From Mucilaginibacter geliditolerans (lineage in GTDB: Bacteria; Bacteroidota; Bacteroidia; Sphingobacteriales; Sphingobacteriaceae), in the NCBI RefSeq assembly GCF_014200495.1, contig NZ_JACHBY010000013.1, forward strand, positions 1-64,000: DNA of 64,000 nt, read 5' to 3'. The translations under genes were made by a program, and so were the position numbers. The notes beneath the pieces are model-generated. The model ran no database searches. It was not told where the DNA came from and worked only from the letters and a program-made list of their open reading frames with translations. Shown one piece after another: positions 24,985 to 35,354 of the stretch (position 1 is its first letter; each line of letters begins with the position of its first letter).

Positions 24985-25965
24985 ATGGATGAGAAGGAAT
25001 TTCAACAAAAATTAATACAACGCTATTTAAATAATCAATGCACCGATGAGGAGCTTGAGGCTTTTTTCCATTTAATTGAAAAAGGCCTGATAACAGATAC
25101 ATTGATACAGGAGATGGATGTAGTGTTAAATACTGATGAGGACTCAAACCATGAAGATGAGCAGCCAGATCCGGAACTTAAAAGAAGAAAGCTAAACCTG
25201 ATGCGGCTTTTAGGGTATGCCGCAATGCTGTTGGTATGTTTTTCAGCATGTTTTTATTTCTTCCAACACCGCATTCACACAATTAATACCGCAGCGCTTG
25301 TAAAGTATGATACTGTAGAAACCCAAAGGGGTGAAATTAAAAGAATAGAGCTTGCCGATAAGTCGGTATTGTTTTTAAATGCGCACAGCCGCTTACGTTA
25401 TCCCGAAAAGTTCAACGGCAACATCCGCCAGGTTGACCTTTTAGAAGGGGAGGCATATTGTGCTATTTATCATGATAAGAATAAGCCATTTATTGTACGG
25501 TCGGGCAACATCAACACACAGGTTTTAGGAACAGCTTTTAATATCAGTTTCTATAAATACCTTAAATCTGTTAGCATTTCAGTTACCCAGGGCAAAGTTT
25601 CTGTGATCAACTTCGGTCAAAACAGGCAGCCTGCCAAGTCGATTTTAGTTGCAGGCGATAAAATTTCAATCAACAAATTATCAGGCAAAACAACCTATTC
25701 TAAAATTGATGTGGCCGATGATGCAATGGGCTGGACTACCGGTAAACTGATATTCGATAACAAGAGCCTTAGTGAAGTTGCCCATGTTTTGAGCGATAGG
25801 TTTAACACCGAGATAGGGTTTGCTGATAATAGCATAATGCGTTACCATGTAACGGCAACATTTAATAGTACAGATCGCCTTTCGGATATCATTAAAATGC
25901 TGTGCATTTCAAATAAGCTAAAGTACCGTACAACTGACCAAAAAATAGTTTTAATGTTTAATTAA
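24985..25965 (+). CDS. FecR-type anti-sigma factor (PUL 1)
   Basis: A 326-residue inner-membrane anti-sigma factor. The N-terminal cytoplasmic region (1-70) would bind the sigma factor. One membrane helix (about 75-95, YAAMLLVCFSACFYFF) follows, then a periplasmic FecR domain (YDTVETQRGEIKRIELADKS onward, with VRSGNINTQVLGTAFNISFY) and a C-terminal DUF4974-type domain (LIFDNKSLSEVAHVLSDRFN). The latter contacts the STN domain of the SusC partner. The order sigma-FecR-SusC is standard for trans-envelope signalling. Confidence 0.92.
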   Translation: MDEKEFQQKLIQRYLNNQCTDEELEAFFHLIEKGLITDTLIQEMDVVLNTDEDSNHEDEQPDPELKRRKLNLMRLLGYAAMLLVCFSACFYFFQHRIHTINTAALVKYDTVETQRGEIKRIELADKSVLFLNAHSRLRYPEKFNGNIRQVDLLEGEAYCAIYHDKNKPFIVRSGNINTQVLGTAFNISFYKYLKSVSISVTQGKVSVINFGQNRQPAKSILVAGDKISINKLSGKTTYSKIDVADDAMGWTTGKLIFDNKSLSEVAHVLSDRFNTEIGFADNSIMRYHVTATFNSTDRLSDIIKMLCISNKLKYRTTDQKIVLMFN

Positions 25966-26027
25966 TTTATAACCCCTTAAAAATAAAGCGTATGAATATA
26001 AAATTTTATTAACCCACTTAAAAAAGA

Positions 26028-26103
26028 AGTACCGGATAGCTTTAAAACTTTCCGGTACTAAATTTAATAATACCGGTGTTGTAACGCCAATCACGTACCG
26101 GTA
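26028..26103 (+). promoter_or_regulatory. Leader hairpins between fecR and susC (PUL 1)
   Basis: AGTACCGGA (26028-26036) pairs with TCCGGTACT (26051-26059). Further on, TACCGGT (26071-26077) can pair with ACCGGTA (26097-26103). All sit in the 191-base untranslated space before susC. They may form an attenuator or a processing site that sets the susCD level. The second locus has hairpins at the same place (43714-43776). Confidence 0.5.
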
Positions 26104-26156
26104 ATTATTATGTTTTCAATTAACTCATTATTCATTAATAAAAACTAAATAAAGGT

Positions 26157-29100
26157 ATGAAAAATTATGCCCGGGGCATACTATCAGATATTTTCCGTAT
26201 TATGAAGTATACGTCTTATATTTTCTTAATCGTTGTATTATCGTCTCAATTACTTTGGGCGAGTTCATCTAATGGCCAAACTGTTAAAGATGTCAGGATA
26301 GATATCACGCTACAGAACAAGTCGTTAAAAGAAGCCTTTTCACAAATAAGTAAAAAGGGTGGATTTGAATTTATTTACAATGAAGGTATGGTTAAGCCTT
26401 ACCAGGAGGTCAATATATCAGCAAAAAACAAAACGATAGCTGATATATTAGGCATGCTACTGCTTAACACAAGGCTCGACTATAAGGAGCAGCAGGATAA
26501 AATAATTGTTATTGAAAAGCCCGTTGTTGAACGGCCAATTACTATCCCGGTTACGGGTAAAGTAGTAGATGAAAAAGGTAGCCCATTGTTTGGTGCTACG
26601 GTATCTATAAAGGGAACTGCAATAGGTACCCGTACTGATGAAAACGGCGTTTTTAAATTAGATGTAGCTGATAAAAAAGCCATTATAGTAGTTTCTTATA
26701 TTGGTTATCAAAAAAAGGAAATTGCTGTAAATGATCAAACAACGTTTAATATAGCGTTGGCTCCCTTGGACAATAAGCTTAATGATGTAGTTGTAACTTC
26801 TTTTGGTATAAAGCAACAGCAAAAAGCGCTGGGTTATGCCACAAGTACCATAAGCGCAAAAGACATTACCGAGGCCGGAAGTACCAATTTCGCATCAGCA
26901 TTATATGGAAAAGCAGCGGGTGTAATTGTAAGGACACAACCTGGTGGTGCCAGCAGCGGGGTTAGTATACAAATCCGTGGTATCAACTCTATTAATTACA
27001 ATCAACCTCCATTATATGTGGTTGATGGTGTGATTATCCGTAACCAGCAGCAATACGGTCAGGCCGGATTTAACAACAACGGCTTTTATACCGACCAAAG
27101 AATTGAAGGCAATGGTATATTAGACATTAATCCCGATGATATTGAAACAATAAATATACTTAAAGGTGGTAGTGCTACAGCATTATATGGTTCTGATGGT
27201 GAAAGCGGTGTAATTGTTATTACTACCAAAAAAGGGGTAAAAGGCAAAGGCCCAACGGTTGATTTTAATTATTATGGTACCGAAGAGCAAGCTGCTTTTT
27301 TACCAAATTACCAGAATGTTTATGGACAAGGTTACCCGGTTGATGTAAATTTAGAAGTTGGTGCCAGTGCTGACGGTACTTTTCCTGATGCTAATTCTCC
27401 ATCGGGATGGCGGCCGAATTTTAGGGCTTATGCCGATTTTGGACCTAAAATGCTTGGGCAAAAGGTACAATGGTGGGATGGTTCAATACAATCGTACTCT
27501 CCTCAGCCAAACAATTACAAGGATATCTTCCGTACCGGTTTCAGCTCAAGCGCGAATGTGTCTTTATCAAATAAAACCGAAAACTCTGATTACCGCATAT
27601 CATATACCAGGCTTGATTATGATGGGATACAAAGAGAATCGGGTGTACATAAAAATACTTTTGGCTTAAACAGCAGTTTGCTTTTAAGCAAAGGAGTAAG
27701 TGTTGACCTGGTTGCCAATTATGTAAATACCATAACAGATAACCGCCCATATCAAACCAACAGGTTAGCCGATTCATTCGATGGTTTCTTTGGCCGTGAA
27801 GAACATATGGGTTTAGTAGAGCAGAAGTACCTTACCAGTGATGGCTTTGAGTATGTGCCTTACAACCAAACTCAGCGTAACCCTGCGGAGGCTTTCGTAT
27901 TTAACGTTAGGCCTAATTTATATGATTATTTCTTCAGTACGCTAAAAGACCAATATACAGAGACTGAAAACAGGCTATATTCAAGCGCTACCTTAAACTG
28001 GGAAATTATAAAGGACCTGAAATTAAGGTTAAGAATGGGTAATGATTATACTGCTCGTAATACAGATGCTGAAAATTATAACAATTATCCGGTAGCATTT
28101 AATACCGGTGGCACCAGTACTGGTGCCTATAACGTAACATCAGGCATTTATTCAATATTATATGGTGATGCATTATTAAGTTACAGTAAAAAGATCAATA
28201 AAGATTTTAGCGCTACATTAACAGGTGGTTTCACGGCCAGGCACGAGAGCTATCTTGACCAGGCATCAGGCACAACAGAGGGTTTAGTTGCAGAAAACTT
28301 TTTCTCGCTTAGCAATTCAACAGGAATTCTTAGTACTTCATACCAAAGGCAATACCTGATAAAAAAGGGAACATTTGGCTTGCTGGATCTCTCTTTTAAA
28401 GATTACCTGTTTTTAGAAGCAGCATACCGTCAGGAGGTTTCATCAACATTGCCTCCGCAAAATAATACCTATTACTACCCTGCTATTAACGGAAGTTTTG
28501 TTTTTAGTGATCTGTTAAGAAAAAGCCTGCCAGCGTTTTTAAGCTATGGTAAACTAAGGCTTTCTTATACGCAAAATGGTAATCCTGCACCAATATATGC
28601 ATCAAACATTGCTTATTCACAAACTTCGTTGCAAACCATTAATGGCTCGGTACCGCAGCTTAGCATACCATCGGCTTATGGTAACAACACCCTGCAGCCT
28701 GAAAGGAAACATGAATATGAAATTGGTACTGAATTGCGTTTCTTAAATGACAGGTTAGGCGCTGATGTAAGTTTTTATACAAACAAGATCACTAACCAGA
28801 TCTTAGGGCTAACAACAGCTCCCAGCAATGGGGCCGCAAGCCAGATCGTTAACGTAGGTACAATAGGCACTAAAGGCCTTGATGTTGCCTTAAACGCTAC
28901 TCCTATCCTTACAGGTAACTTTAAATGGGACCTTAGGCTTAATTATTCATTCTTTAACACAAAGGTATATGCCCTTGCTCCCGATGTGAAAGAATTAATT
29001 ATGCCGGGTTCAAGTTTTGAAGGTGGTGCTATTAAGATTGTTGCAAGGCCAGGCGAAGAATTAGGTAACATATATGCTTATCCTATTCAAACATTAAATG

Positions 29101-29813
29101 GCAAACCTTTGGTTGATGCTAACGGATATTATGATAATGACCAAACCCGCTATGTAAAATCAGGAAATATTAACCCTAAAGCTGCGGGAGGAGTATCCAA
29201 TACTTTTACCTATAAAAGCTTTTCGTTAACCACCCTGGTTGATTACAGGTTTGGTGGTCAATTGATCTCAACCCCTTTAAAATACGGTATAAACGCTGGT
29301 ATGTATACAAGCACGCTTAAATACAGGGATACCCAGGATGGTGGTTTAACCTATTATACTAATGCTAATGGTGTAAATGTACAACTGCCATCAAGCGCAA
29401 CATCCGGGCCGACTGGTCAAACTGTATACCATGATGGTTTAATACAATCAGGAGTTTTAGCAGATGGAAAAGCTAATAACATTATCATTTCAGCCGCTGA
29501 TTATTATTTTAACCAATTTGATGCGGGCGATCCTAATTCAGTAAACCAGGGAACAGCTATTTATAACAACAGTTATGTTAAGCTTCGCGAAGTTGCCTTA
29601 GGTTATAATTTGCCAAAAGGTCTGGTTAAAAATCTGGGCTTGTCAAAAGTACGATTCTCATTAATTGGACGCAACCTGCTATACATATACCGTACGCTTA
29701 AAAACCTTGATCCTGAAACCACTTTAGGAAATCAATGGTACAACCAGGGTATCGATAATGGTTCAATACCATCAACAAGAAGCTATGGATTTTCATTGAA
29801 TGCCACTTTTTAA
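26157..29813 (+). CDS. SusC/RagA-type TonB-dependent transporter with STN domain (PUL 1)
   Basis: A 1218-residue outer-membrane transporter. Signal region (about 15-40), then the STN signalling domain (about 45-120: ITLQNKSLKEAFSQISKKGG, FEFIYNEG), a carboxypeptidase-regulatory-like domain (about 130-215: GKVVDEKGSPLFGATVSIKG), the plug (about 225-350: IQIRGINSINYNQPPLYVVD, and GGSATALYGSDGESGVIVIT), and a 22-stranded barrel ending in phenylalanine (GFSLNATF). It imports oligosaccharides with the SusD partner and signals to FecR. The glycan is unknown. It is followed at 21 bases by susD. Confidence 0.95.
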   Translation: MKNYARGILSDIFRIMKYTSYIFLIVVLSSQLLWASSSNGQTVKDVRIDITLQNKSLKEAFSQISKKGGFEFIYNEGMVKPYQEVNISAKNKTIADILGMLLLNTRLDYKEQQDKIIVIEKPVVERPITIPVTGKVVDEKGSPLFGATVSIKGTAIGTRTDENGVFKLDVADKKAIIVVSYIGYQKKEIAVNDQTTFNIALAPLDNKLNDVVVTSFGIKQQQKALGYATSTISAKDITEAGSTNFASALYGKAAGVIVRTQPGGASSGVSIQIRGINSINYNQPPLYVVDGVIIRNQQQYGQAGFNNNGFYTDQRIEGNGILDINPDDIETINILKGGSATALYGSDGESGVIVITTKKGVKGKGPTVDFNYYGTEEQAAFLPNYQNVYGQGYPVDVNLEVGASADGTFPDANSPSGWRPNFRAYADFGPKMLGQKVQWWDGSIQSYSPQPNNYKDIFRTGFSSSANVSLSNKTENSDYRISYTRLDYDGIQRESGVHKNTFGLNSSLLLSKGVSVDLVANYVNTITDNRPYQTNRLADSFDGFFGREEHMGLVEQKYLTSDGFEYVPYNQTQRNPAEAFVFNVRPNLYDYFFSTLKDQYTETENRLYSSATLNWEIIKDLKLRLRMGNDYTARNTDAENYNNYPVAFNTGGTSTGAYNVTSGIYSILYGDALLSYSKKINKDFSATLTGGFTARHESYLDQASGTTEGLVAENFFSLSNSTGILSTSYQRQYLIKKGTFGLLDLSFKDYLFLEAAYRQEVSSTLPPQNNTYYYPAINGSFVFSDLLRKSLPAFLSYGKLRLSYTQNGNPAPIYASNIAYSQTSLQTINGSVPQLSIPSAYGNNTLQPERKHEYEIGTELRFLNDRLGADVSFYTNKITNQILGLTTAPSNGAASQIVNVGTIGTKGLDVALNATPILTGNFKWDLRLNYSFFNTKVYALAPDVKELIMPGSSFEGGAIKIVARPGEELGNIYAYPIQTLNGKPLVDANGYYDNDQTRYVKSGNINPKAAGGVSNTFTYKSFSLTTLVDYRFGGQLISTPLKYGINAGMYTSTLKYRDTQDGGLTYYTNANGVNVQLPSSATSGPTGQTVYHDGLIQSGVLADGKANNIIISAADYYFNQFDAGDPNSVNQGTAIYNNSYVKLREVALGYNLPKGLVKNLGLSKVRFSLIGRNLLYIYRTLKNLDPETTLGNQWYNQGIDNGSIPSTRSYGFSLNATF

Positions 29814-29834
29814 TTTTTTAAGATTAGTAAAAAC

Positions 29835-31436
29835 ATGAAAAAGATATTTATATATACATCTGTTTTGCTTACGCTGGCTGTATCGTTTAGCGCATGCAAA
29901 AAAACGATTGATCAGGACTATCTTAATCCTGAGCTGTCAACAAAACCTATTATCAGCGGGTTCTTTACCGAAATGTTAAATAGTGACCGAGTTAGGCCTG
30001 CTTATTGGAACCTGCGTACCTATTTCTTTCCCCAGCTTTCGGTTTACGCGCAAACCACAACATTTGATAATGGCCCGGGGCTGTACCAGCAAAGTGATTC
30101 ATATGTTGGCAATTATTGGTCTGATTATTACTATCCTGCAGGTAATGGCAGCGGCCCTATGGCGGTATACCGTTCAATGCAGGTTGCTTATGCCGGCCTT
30201 TCAACAGCAAATCAGGCAGATCAGGAAGTGTATTTAGAAGCAGCAAAAATAGTGCTTGATGACAGGACCGCTAAAATGGTAGATGCATTTGGCGATATCC
30301 CTTTTTCTCAGGCAGGTAACCTGGAGACTGCAAGTACTATAAAGAACCCTGTATTTGACGACCAAAAAGCCCTTTACACATCGTTGATCAGTGACTTGAA
30401 TGATGCGGCCACCTATTTTGGATCTGTAAAATTAAGTGATAATGTACAGTCGGCTTTTAGTAAAGCTGATATATTAAATCAGGGTACTTTACTTAAATGG
30501 CAGGAATATGCGAATTCGGTACGCTTACGCTTGTTAATGCGCATATCGTATTACGATGAAGCAACAGCAAAGGCAGCCGTAACAGCCATGTTAAGTGCCC
30601 CGGCATCTTATCCGCTGATTGATGGTGCAGGAGTGGCAGATTACAGCCCTGCAACTACCGATGTGCTTTTGCAGCCTTTAACAACTACAACCAGTAGTAC
30701 ATTATATTCGGCATTAACAGAAATTGATAGCTACTGGGCACCTGATTATAAGCTAAATACTGTAATGCTACCTGCAAACGACCCACGCATACCGGTTATG
30801 TTTGATAAATACGGATCAACTGTTAATGGTGTATTTGTTCCAAACGCTACCTACAAGGCAATGCCTGTAACTTATGGATCGGGCCAGCAGGATACTGCTT
30901 ATTCGCACTATTCAATTGTTGATTCGGCTACATTTTTAAATAACATAAAAATGCCTGGTATAGTTATAACAGCATCAGAGGTTAACTTCCTTAAAGCTGA
31001 AGCTTATGAACGCTGGGGATTGGGTGTTGCAGCAACTGCTTATAATTTAGCCTTAAACCAATCTGTTTACTTTTATCAGTATTTGAATAGTATAGGAGGA
31101 GGCACTGTAGCAACTCCAACTGATGCCGCCATAGCTACGTGGGAAGCAAGCCCGACCGTAAGCTATACAGCAGCAACCGATCAAACGCATAGATTAGCTT
31201 TAATATGGGTCCAAAAATGGGTGCATTTTGGCTTCTTGCAATCAGACGAAGCATGGGCGGAATTCCGCAGGACAAAGTACCCGGTTTTAACTTTCCCTAT
31301 ATCCAGCCCGTCGGATTATGCGAACGCCCCAACAAGGCTTTTATATCCAACAGTTGAAACTACTTATAACACGAATTATAACAGCATAAAAGCTAAAGAT
31401 ACCAGAACAACCAAAATATTTTGGGATGTTAAATAG
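29835..31436 (+). CDS. SusD/RagB-family glycan-binding lipoprotein (PUL 1)
   Basis: A 533-residue surface lipoprotein. The signal ends in SFSACKK, with Cys21 lipidated. TPR-like helices and the block AKMVDAFGDIPFSQA, together with WQEYANSVRLRLLMRISYYD, place it in the SusD-like group 2 (SusD/RagB nutrient-binding lipoproteins with short N-terminal repeats). The C-terminal WVHFGFLQSDEAWAEFRRTK also fits. It caps the SusC pore and selects the glycan. It is the last gene before a strong terminator. Confidence 0.9.
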   Translation: MKKIFIYTSVLLTLAVSFSACKKTIDQDYLNPELSTKPIISGFFTEMLNSDRVRPAYWNLRTYFFPQLSVYAQTTTFDNGPGLYQQSDSYVGNYWSDYYYPAGNGSGPMAVYRSMQVAYAGLSTANQADQEVYLEAAKIVLDDRTAKMVDAFGDIPFSQAGNLETASTIKNPVFDDQKALYTSLISDLNDAATYFGSVKLSDNVQSAFSKADILNQGTLLKWQEYANSVRLRLLMRISYYDEATAKAAVTAMLSAPASYPLIDGAGVADYSPATTDVLLQPLTTTTSSTLYSALTEIDSYWAPDYKLNTVMLPANDPRIPVMFDKYGSTVNGVFVPNATYKAMPVTYGSGQQDTAYSHYSIVDSATFLNNIKMPGIVITASEVNFLKAEAYERWGLGVAATAYNLALNQSVYFYQYLNSIGGGTVATPTDAAIATWEASPTVSYTAATDQTHRLALIWVQKWVHFGFLQSDEAWAEFRRTKYPVLTFPISSPSDYANAPTRLLYPTVETTYNTNYNSIKAKDTRTTKIFWDVK

Positions 31437-31589
31437 CAGGTTAATAGTTGTAAAATAGCGTACAAGCGGTTGGCTACCGATGTGCCGCACCAACCAGTTG
31501 AAATAATGAATCCGGTCATTGTATTTTGATCAAGGATAATTATAAAAATACTGACAATTATAATAGTTGATTAGTTTAGTTTGTGTTGA

Positions 31590-31622
31590 CATAACCGGAG
31601 CCTGCTCCGGTTATGTTTTTTT
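31590..31622 (+). terminator. Rho-independent terminator behind susD (PUL 1)
   Basis: Perfect 12-bp stem CATAACCGGAGC/GCTCCGGTTATG with a two-base loop, followed by seven T. It ends the sigma-to-susD transcript and separates it from the GH2 gene. Confidence 0.9.
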
Positions 31623-31840
31623 ATTCTTTGGACATGAATGCAATAGCGTTAAAAAGCCTTTATTTCCTGCGCTCAAGATTTTTTCATTGTTGTTGGGGAT
31701 ATCCCAGCGTAGAAGATCATTTAATTATTGAAAAAGCAAGTAGTCAATATAAATAATTGATAATCAATTATTTATTAACTTTTAGCAGAAAGTAAAAGCC
31801 CTATTTTATTTTCCTTAAGTATCATGTATTCAATTAGTTA

Positions 31841-31905
31841 CAAATAAAACCAATTGGTATTTTTGCATATTTTGTTATTAAAAGTCGTTTTTTGGTGCTT
31901 ATTTG
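31841..31905. other. Conserved intergenic element, copy B
   Basis: From CAAATAA to GCTTATTTG this 65-base stretch aligns with 40965-41032 at roughly three of four positions, allowing a short T-run gap. Its right end contains the stop codon of the AraC fragment on the minus strand. The same core is in copy A (22831-22874). Confidence 0.5.
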
Positions 31906-32144
31906 ATATAGTCACTTGGCCGCAACCCTGCAAAATGCAGAAAGATATTGCTGAGCGTCGTAACACTTTCATAACCGGCGCTTACAGCCACCATATTAAT
32001 GTTCATGTTGTTTTCGGACAGTAATTCAGTGCACTTTAATATCCTTAAATATTGCAGGTATTCAATAAAGCTGGCACCTTTTGCATAAAACAACCTACTG
32101 AGCGAGCGATCATTAAAGCTAAATTTTGAGCTATAAAGCGGCAT
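31899..32144 (-). pseudogene. AraC-type HTH domain, isolated C-terminal fragment
   Basis: An 81-residue frame covering little more than an AraC/XylS DNA-binding domain: DRSLSRLFYAKGASFIEYLQ, the second helix-turn-helix MVAVSAGYESVTTLSNIFLH, and FAGLRPSDYIK at the end. A full regulator would need 200 or more residues ahead of it. Upstream in the same direction is another HTH scrap, not a ligand-binding domain. It is most likely the 3' remnant of a degraded regulator, though a stand-alone HTH protein is possible. Confidence 0.55.
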
Positions 32145-32149
32145 TAAGC

Positions 32150-32281
32150 TTATATTCTAAATTCTTTTGCATTTAGTTTATAACGGTCGTTCATTTTTTG
32201 GCGGTATAAATCCCAGTAAACTGTTGAGGCAGAAAAGCCCAGCGCCCTTGCGATATCTTTTATAGAGCCAGCTTTAAACAT
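32150..32281 (-). pseudogene. Short HTH remnant (LuxR/LacI-like helix pair)
   Basis: A 43-residue frame read on the minus strand contains IKDIARALGFSASTVYWDLY followed by RQKMNDRYKLNAKEFRI, a clear helix-turn-helix. The open frame continues upstream without a start (ISLISLFVSNMFKAGS), so it looks like the C-terminal end of a LuxR-type regulator. It stops five bases before the AraC fragment starts. Probably a relic. Confidence 0.45.
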
Positions 32282-32456
32282 ATTGGATACAAATAAACTA
32301 ATAAGAGAAATATCGGATTGTATAATTGCTATTATGGTTTATTTGGCAGCATTTGCGTTGATTTTTGTCCATTAATTTTAAATTATGCTTTTATCTAATT
32401 AACATCGCTTAACATTAACCAGCGGCGCTTAAACTAACATTACTAAGAGCATTTTC

Positions 32457-35240
32457 ATGAAATTATTTTATATCACTTTAGTAATTGTTTACGGTTTTTT
32501 ATTGCCGGGATTGCAGTTAAAAGCCAATGCGCAGGCTACGCAAATCATGTACCTTTCCGGTACTGATAAAGATCATACGGTGACGTGGGATTTTTTGTGT
32601 ACCACGGGCAGAAATAGTGGGCACTGGGATAAAATACAAGTGCCCTCTAATTGGGAGCTACAGGGCTTTGGCACTTATAATTACTTTCAGGATACGAAAA
32701 ACCCGGATGAACAGGGATTGTACAAACATCATTTTAACATTGGCGCAGCATGGAATAAGAAAAAAATATTCATCGTTTTTGAAGGCGCAATGACGGATAC
32801 TAAGGTAATGATCAATGGCCGATTAGCAGGGCCCATACACCAGGGCGATTATTATCGGTTTAAATATGACATTACTAATCTGGTAAAATCGGGCGATAAC
32901 CTGCTTGAAGTTACGGTAAGCAAGAAGTCGGGAAATGCATCTATTAATCTTGCGGAGCGGCGAGCCGACTTCTGGCAGTTCGGGGGTATATTTCGTCCGG
33001 TATATTTAGAGATTGTTCCTCAGAATTATATTGATCATATAGCGCTGGACGCTAAAGCAGATGGTAGTTTAACTGTTAATGTCTTTACACCTGAATCTAA
33101 AAGTGAAAATAAGATAACTGCCGAAGTACAGACAATAACCGGTCAAAAAGTAGGAGAAACAATTTCTGCGAAAGCAATAACAGGCCAAATCCCGACTATA
33201 TTAAAAGGCAATTTTAAAAATATTGTAGCGTGGAACCCTGAATTTCCCCGGTTATACAATTTGGTTGTCTCCCTAAATGATGTCAATGGAATCACCATTC
33301 ACCAAATTAAACAACGTTTCGGGTTTCGTACTATAGAGCTGCGCCTTCATGACGGGATATATGTAAACGGTAAAAAAGTAATTCTCAAAGGTGTTTGCCG
33401 CCATAGCGAATGGCCGGAATCAGGGCGGACATTGAGTAAAGCACTCAGCATAATGGATGTGAACCTGATGAAGGATATGAATATGAATGCAGTAAGAATG
33501 TCACATTATCCACCTGATCAACATTTCTTGGATGTTTGTGATTCGCTTGGTATGTTCGTACTTGATGAGTTAACGGGCTGGCAAAATAAATACGATACAG
33601 TTGTTGGGAAAAAGCTGGTTAAAGAAATGGTGGTACGCGATGTTAATCACCCATCTATCATATTCTGGGATAATGGTAACGAAGGCGGATGGAACACTGC
33701 ACTTGACGATCAGTTTAAAATTTATGACCCCCAAAATAGAGTGGTACTTCATCCCTGGGAGAAATTTAATGGCACCGATACACGGCATTACCCAGATTAC
33801 AATTACGTAGTAAATTCGGCACTATATGGGAATGAAGTGTTTTTCCCTACGGAATTTATGCACGGCAATTATGATGGTGGAGCAGGCGCCGGTTTAGAAG
33901 ATTTTTGGAACGCGATACTCCAGCACCCCTACGGAGCGGGTGGGTTTATATGGGTATTTGCTGATGGTGGTATAAGGCGGGTAGACCAGGACAGCACAAT
34001 GGATACTGCAAATGACAGCGCTCCGGATGGCATTCTTGGGCCGCACCGGGAAAAAGAAGGTAGCTTTTACACTATTAAGGAATTATGGTCGCCGATCGTC
34101 ATCGATAGAAAAACCATTCCTCCTGGTTTTGACGGCAATTTAAGCGTGGAGAACCGTTATATCTACACTAACCTAAACCAGTGCAAATTCTTTTGGAAGC
34201 TGGTTAAATTTCCTTCGCCTACCGAAAATTCTGTTAAATACGAGGCAATAGCACAAGGACAAACACTATCTCCTTCATTGTCTCCCGGAGAAAAGGGATA
34301 TCTGCACATTGATTTACCACATGACCGGCAAACATCCGATGCCTTATATTTAACAGCCATCGATCCACATGGCAGGGAGTTATTTACCTGGACCTGGCCG
34401 ATCAAATTGCCGGATCAGGTTAAAAAGCCCGGTAATTATTTGTTAGCCTCAAAAATTACTGTGGAAGACTCTGTAACCAGCTTGATAGTCACTGCATCAG
34501 GGATAAAATATTTTTTCAATAAAACTAACGGGCAGCTTCAAAAGGTCATAAATGTTAAAGGCGAAATTTCATTAACAGGCCCTGTTGAGGCAGGATTTGA
34601 CCACAAGCTTGTGCAACTTAAAAGCTATACCGACGGCGCAAACTATATTGTAGAACCTGTTTATCAGGGGGATACTTATTTTAATGTCAAATGGACTTTC
34701 GCTCCCGGTAAAGCAGTAGAACTGCAGTATCAATATACGTTAGAAAAACACTGGTCGCAGCAAACAGGTGTTGATTTTGCCGGGATAACGTTTAATTATC
34801 CCGAAGAAAAGATAACCGGCATGAAATGGTTGGGCCGCGGCCCTTACCGGGTATGGAAAAACAGATTAAAGGGACAGCAATTTGGTGTGTGGCACAAGAA
34901 TTATAATAATTCGATCACGGGGGCAAGTTGGAATTATCCCGAATTTAAAGGTTATCACGCCGATCTGTATTGGGTCGTAATTGAAAATAAAGAATCACCA
35001 TTTACGGTTTACACTGATGATGAATCCATATTTCTTCAAATGTTGAAACCGGATCATTCAAAGTATGAACATGAAAGTATTAAAGCGGCATTTCCAAAAG
35101 GTGATATCGGATTCTTAAACAGCATTGCCCCCATAGGTACCCGTTTTCAAGATCCGTTGCTGTTAGGGCCGCAAAGCCAAAAAAACATTCAGCTTAACTA
35201 TAATATAGTTAAAGGAACGTTATGGTTTGACTTTAGATGA
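32457..35240 (+). CDS. Glycoside hydrolase family 2, beta-galactosidase-like
   Basis: A 927-residue secreted enzyme. The signal peptide ends near KANAQA (about 25). A sugar-binding jelly-roll domain (WDKIQVPSNWELQGFGTYNY, about 60-185) is followed by an immunoglobulin-like domain and a TIM barrel. In the barrel, Glu409 in DNGNEGGWN is the acid/base and Glu466 in FPTEFMHG is the likely nucleophile. The C-terminal part with WLGRGPYRVWKNR resembles the LacZ small-chain domain. It acts on terminal beta-linked sugars, most likely galactose. It has its own promoter region, lying a kilobase behind the susD terminator, yet plausibly serves the same locus. Confidence 0.88.
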   Translation: MKLFYITLVIVYGFLLPGLQLKANAQATQIMYLSGTDKDHTVTWDFLCTTGRNSGHWDKIQVPSNWELQGFGTYNYFQDTKNPDEQGLYKHHFNIGAAWNKKKIFIVFEGAMTDTKVMINGRLAGPIHQGDYYRFKYDITNLVKSGDNLLEVTVSKKSGNASINLAERRADFWQFGGIFRPVYLEIVPQNYIDHIALDAKADGSLTVNVFTPESKSENKITAEVQTITGQKVGETISAKAITGQIPTILKGNFKNIVAWNPEFPRLYNLVVSLNDVNGITIHQIKQRFGFRTIELRLHDGIYVNGKKVILKGVCRHSEWPESGRTLSKALSIMDVNLMKDMNMNAVRMSHYPPDQHFLDVCDSLGMFVLDELTGWQNKYDTVVGKKLVKEMVVRDVNHPSIIFWDNGNEGGWNTALDDQFKIYDPQNRVVLHPWEKFNGTDTRHYPDYNYVVNSALYGNEVFFPTEFMHGNYDGGAGAGLEDFWNAILQHPYGAGGFIWVFADGGIRRVDQDSTMDTANDSAPDGILGPHREKEGSFYTIKELWSPIVIDRKTIPPGFDGNLSVENRYIYTNLNQCKFFWKLVKFPSPTENSVKYEAIAQGQTLSPSLSPGEKGYLHIDLPHDRQTSDALYLTAIDPHGRELFTWTWPIKLPDQVKKPGNYLLASKITVEDSVTSLIVTASGIKYFFNKTNGQLQKVINVKGEISLTGPVEAGFDHKLVQLKSYTDGANYIVEPVYQGDTYFNVKWTFAPGKAVELQYQYTLEKHWSQQTGVDFAGITFNYPEEKITGMKWLGRGPYRVWKNRLKGQQFGVWHKNYNNSITGASWNYPEFKGYHADLYWVVIENKESPFTVYTDDESIFLQMLKPDHSKYEHESIKAAFPKGDIGFLNSIAPIGTRFQDPLLLGPQSQKNIQLNYNIVKGTLWFDFR

Positions 35241-35354
35241 ACAATTTAACGCCAACTTTTATAAGTATCACTTCGACTGAACTTGGAGCACGGAATCACA
35301 TGGTCATGCCTCCCGGAATATCTAATTCGGATAAAAATGCCAGGATACTAAGCA

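Noticed and set aside
32457..35240. GH2 gene as part of the susC-susD transcript of PUL 1
   Set aside because: A perfect terminator at 31590-31622 and a kilobase of relics separate them, so a separate promoter is more likely.
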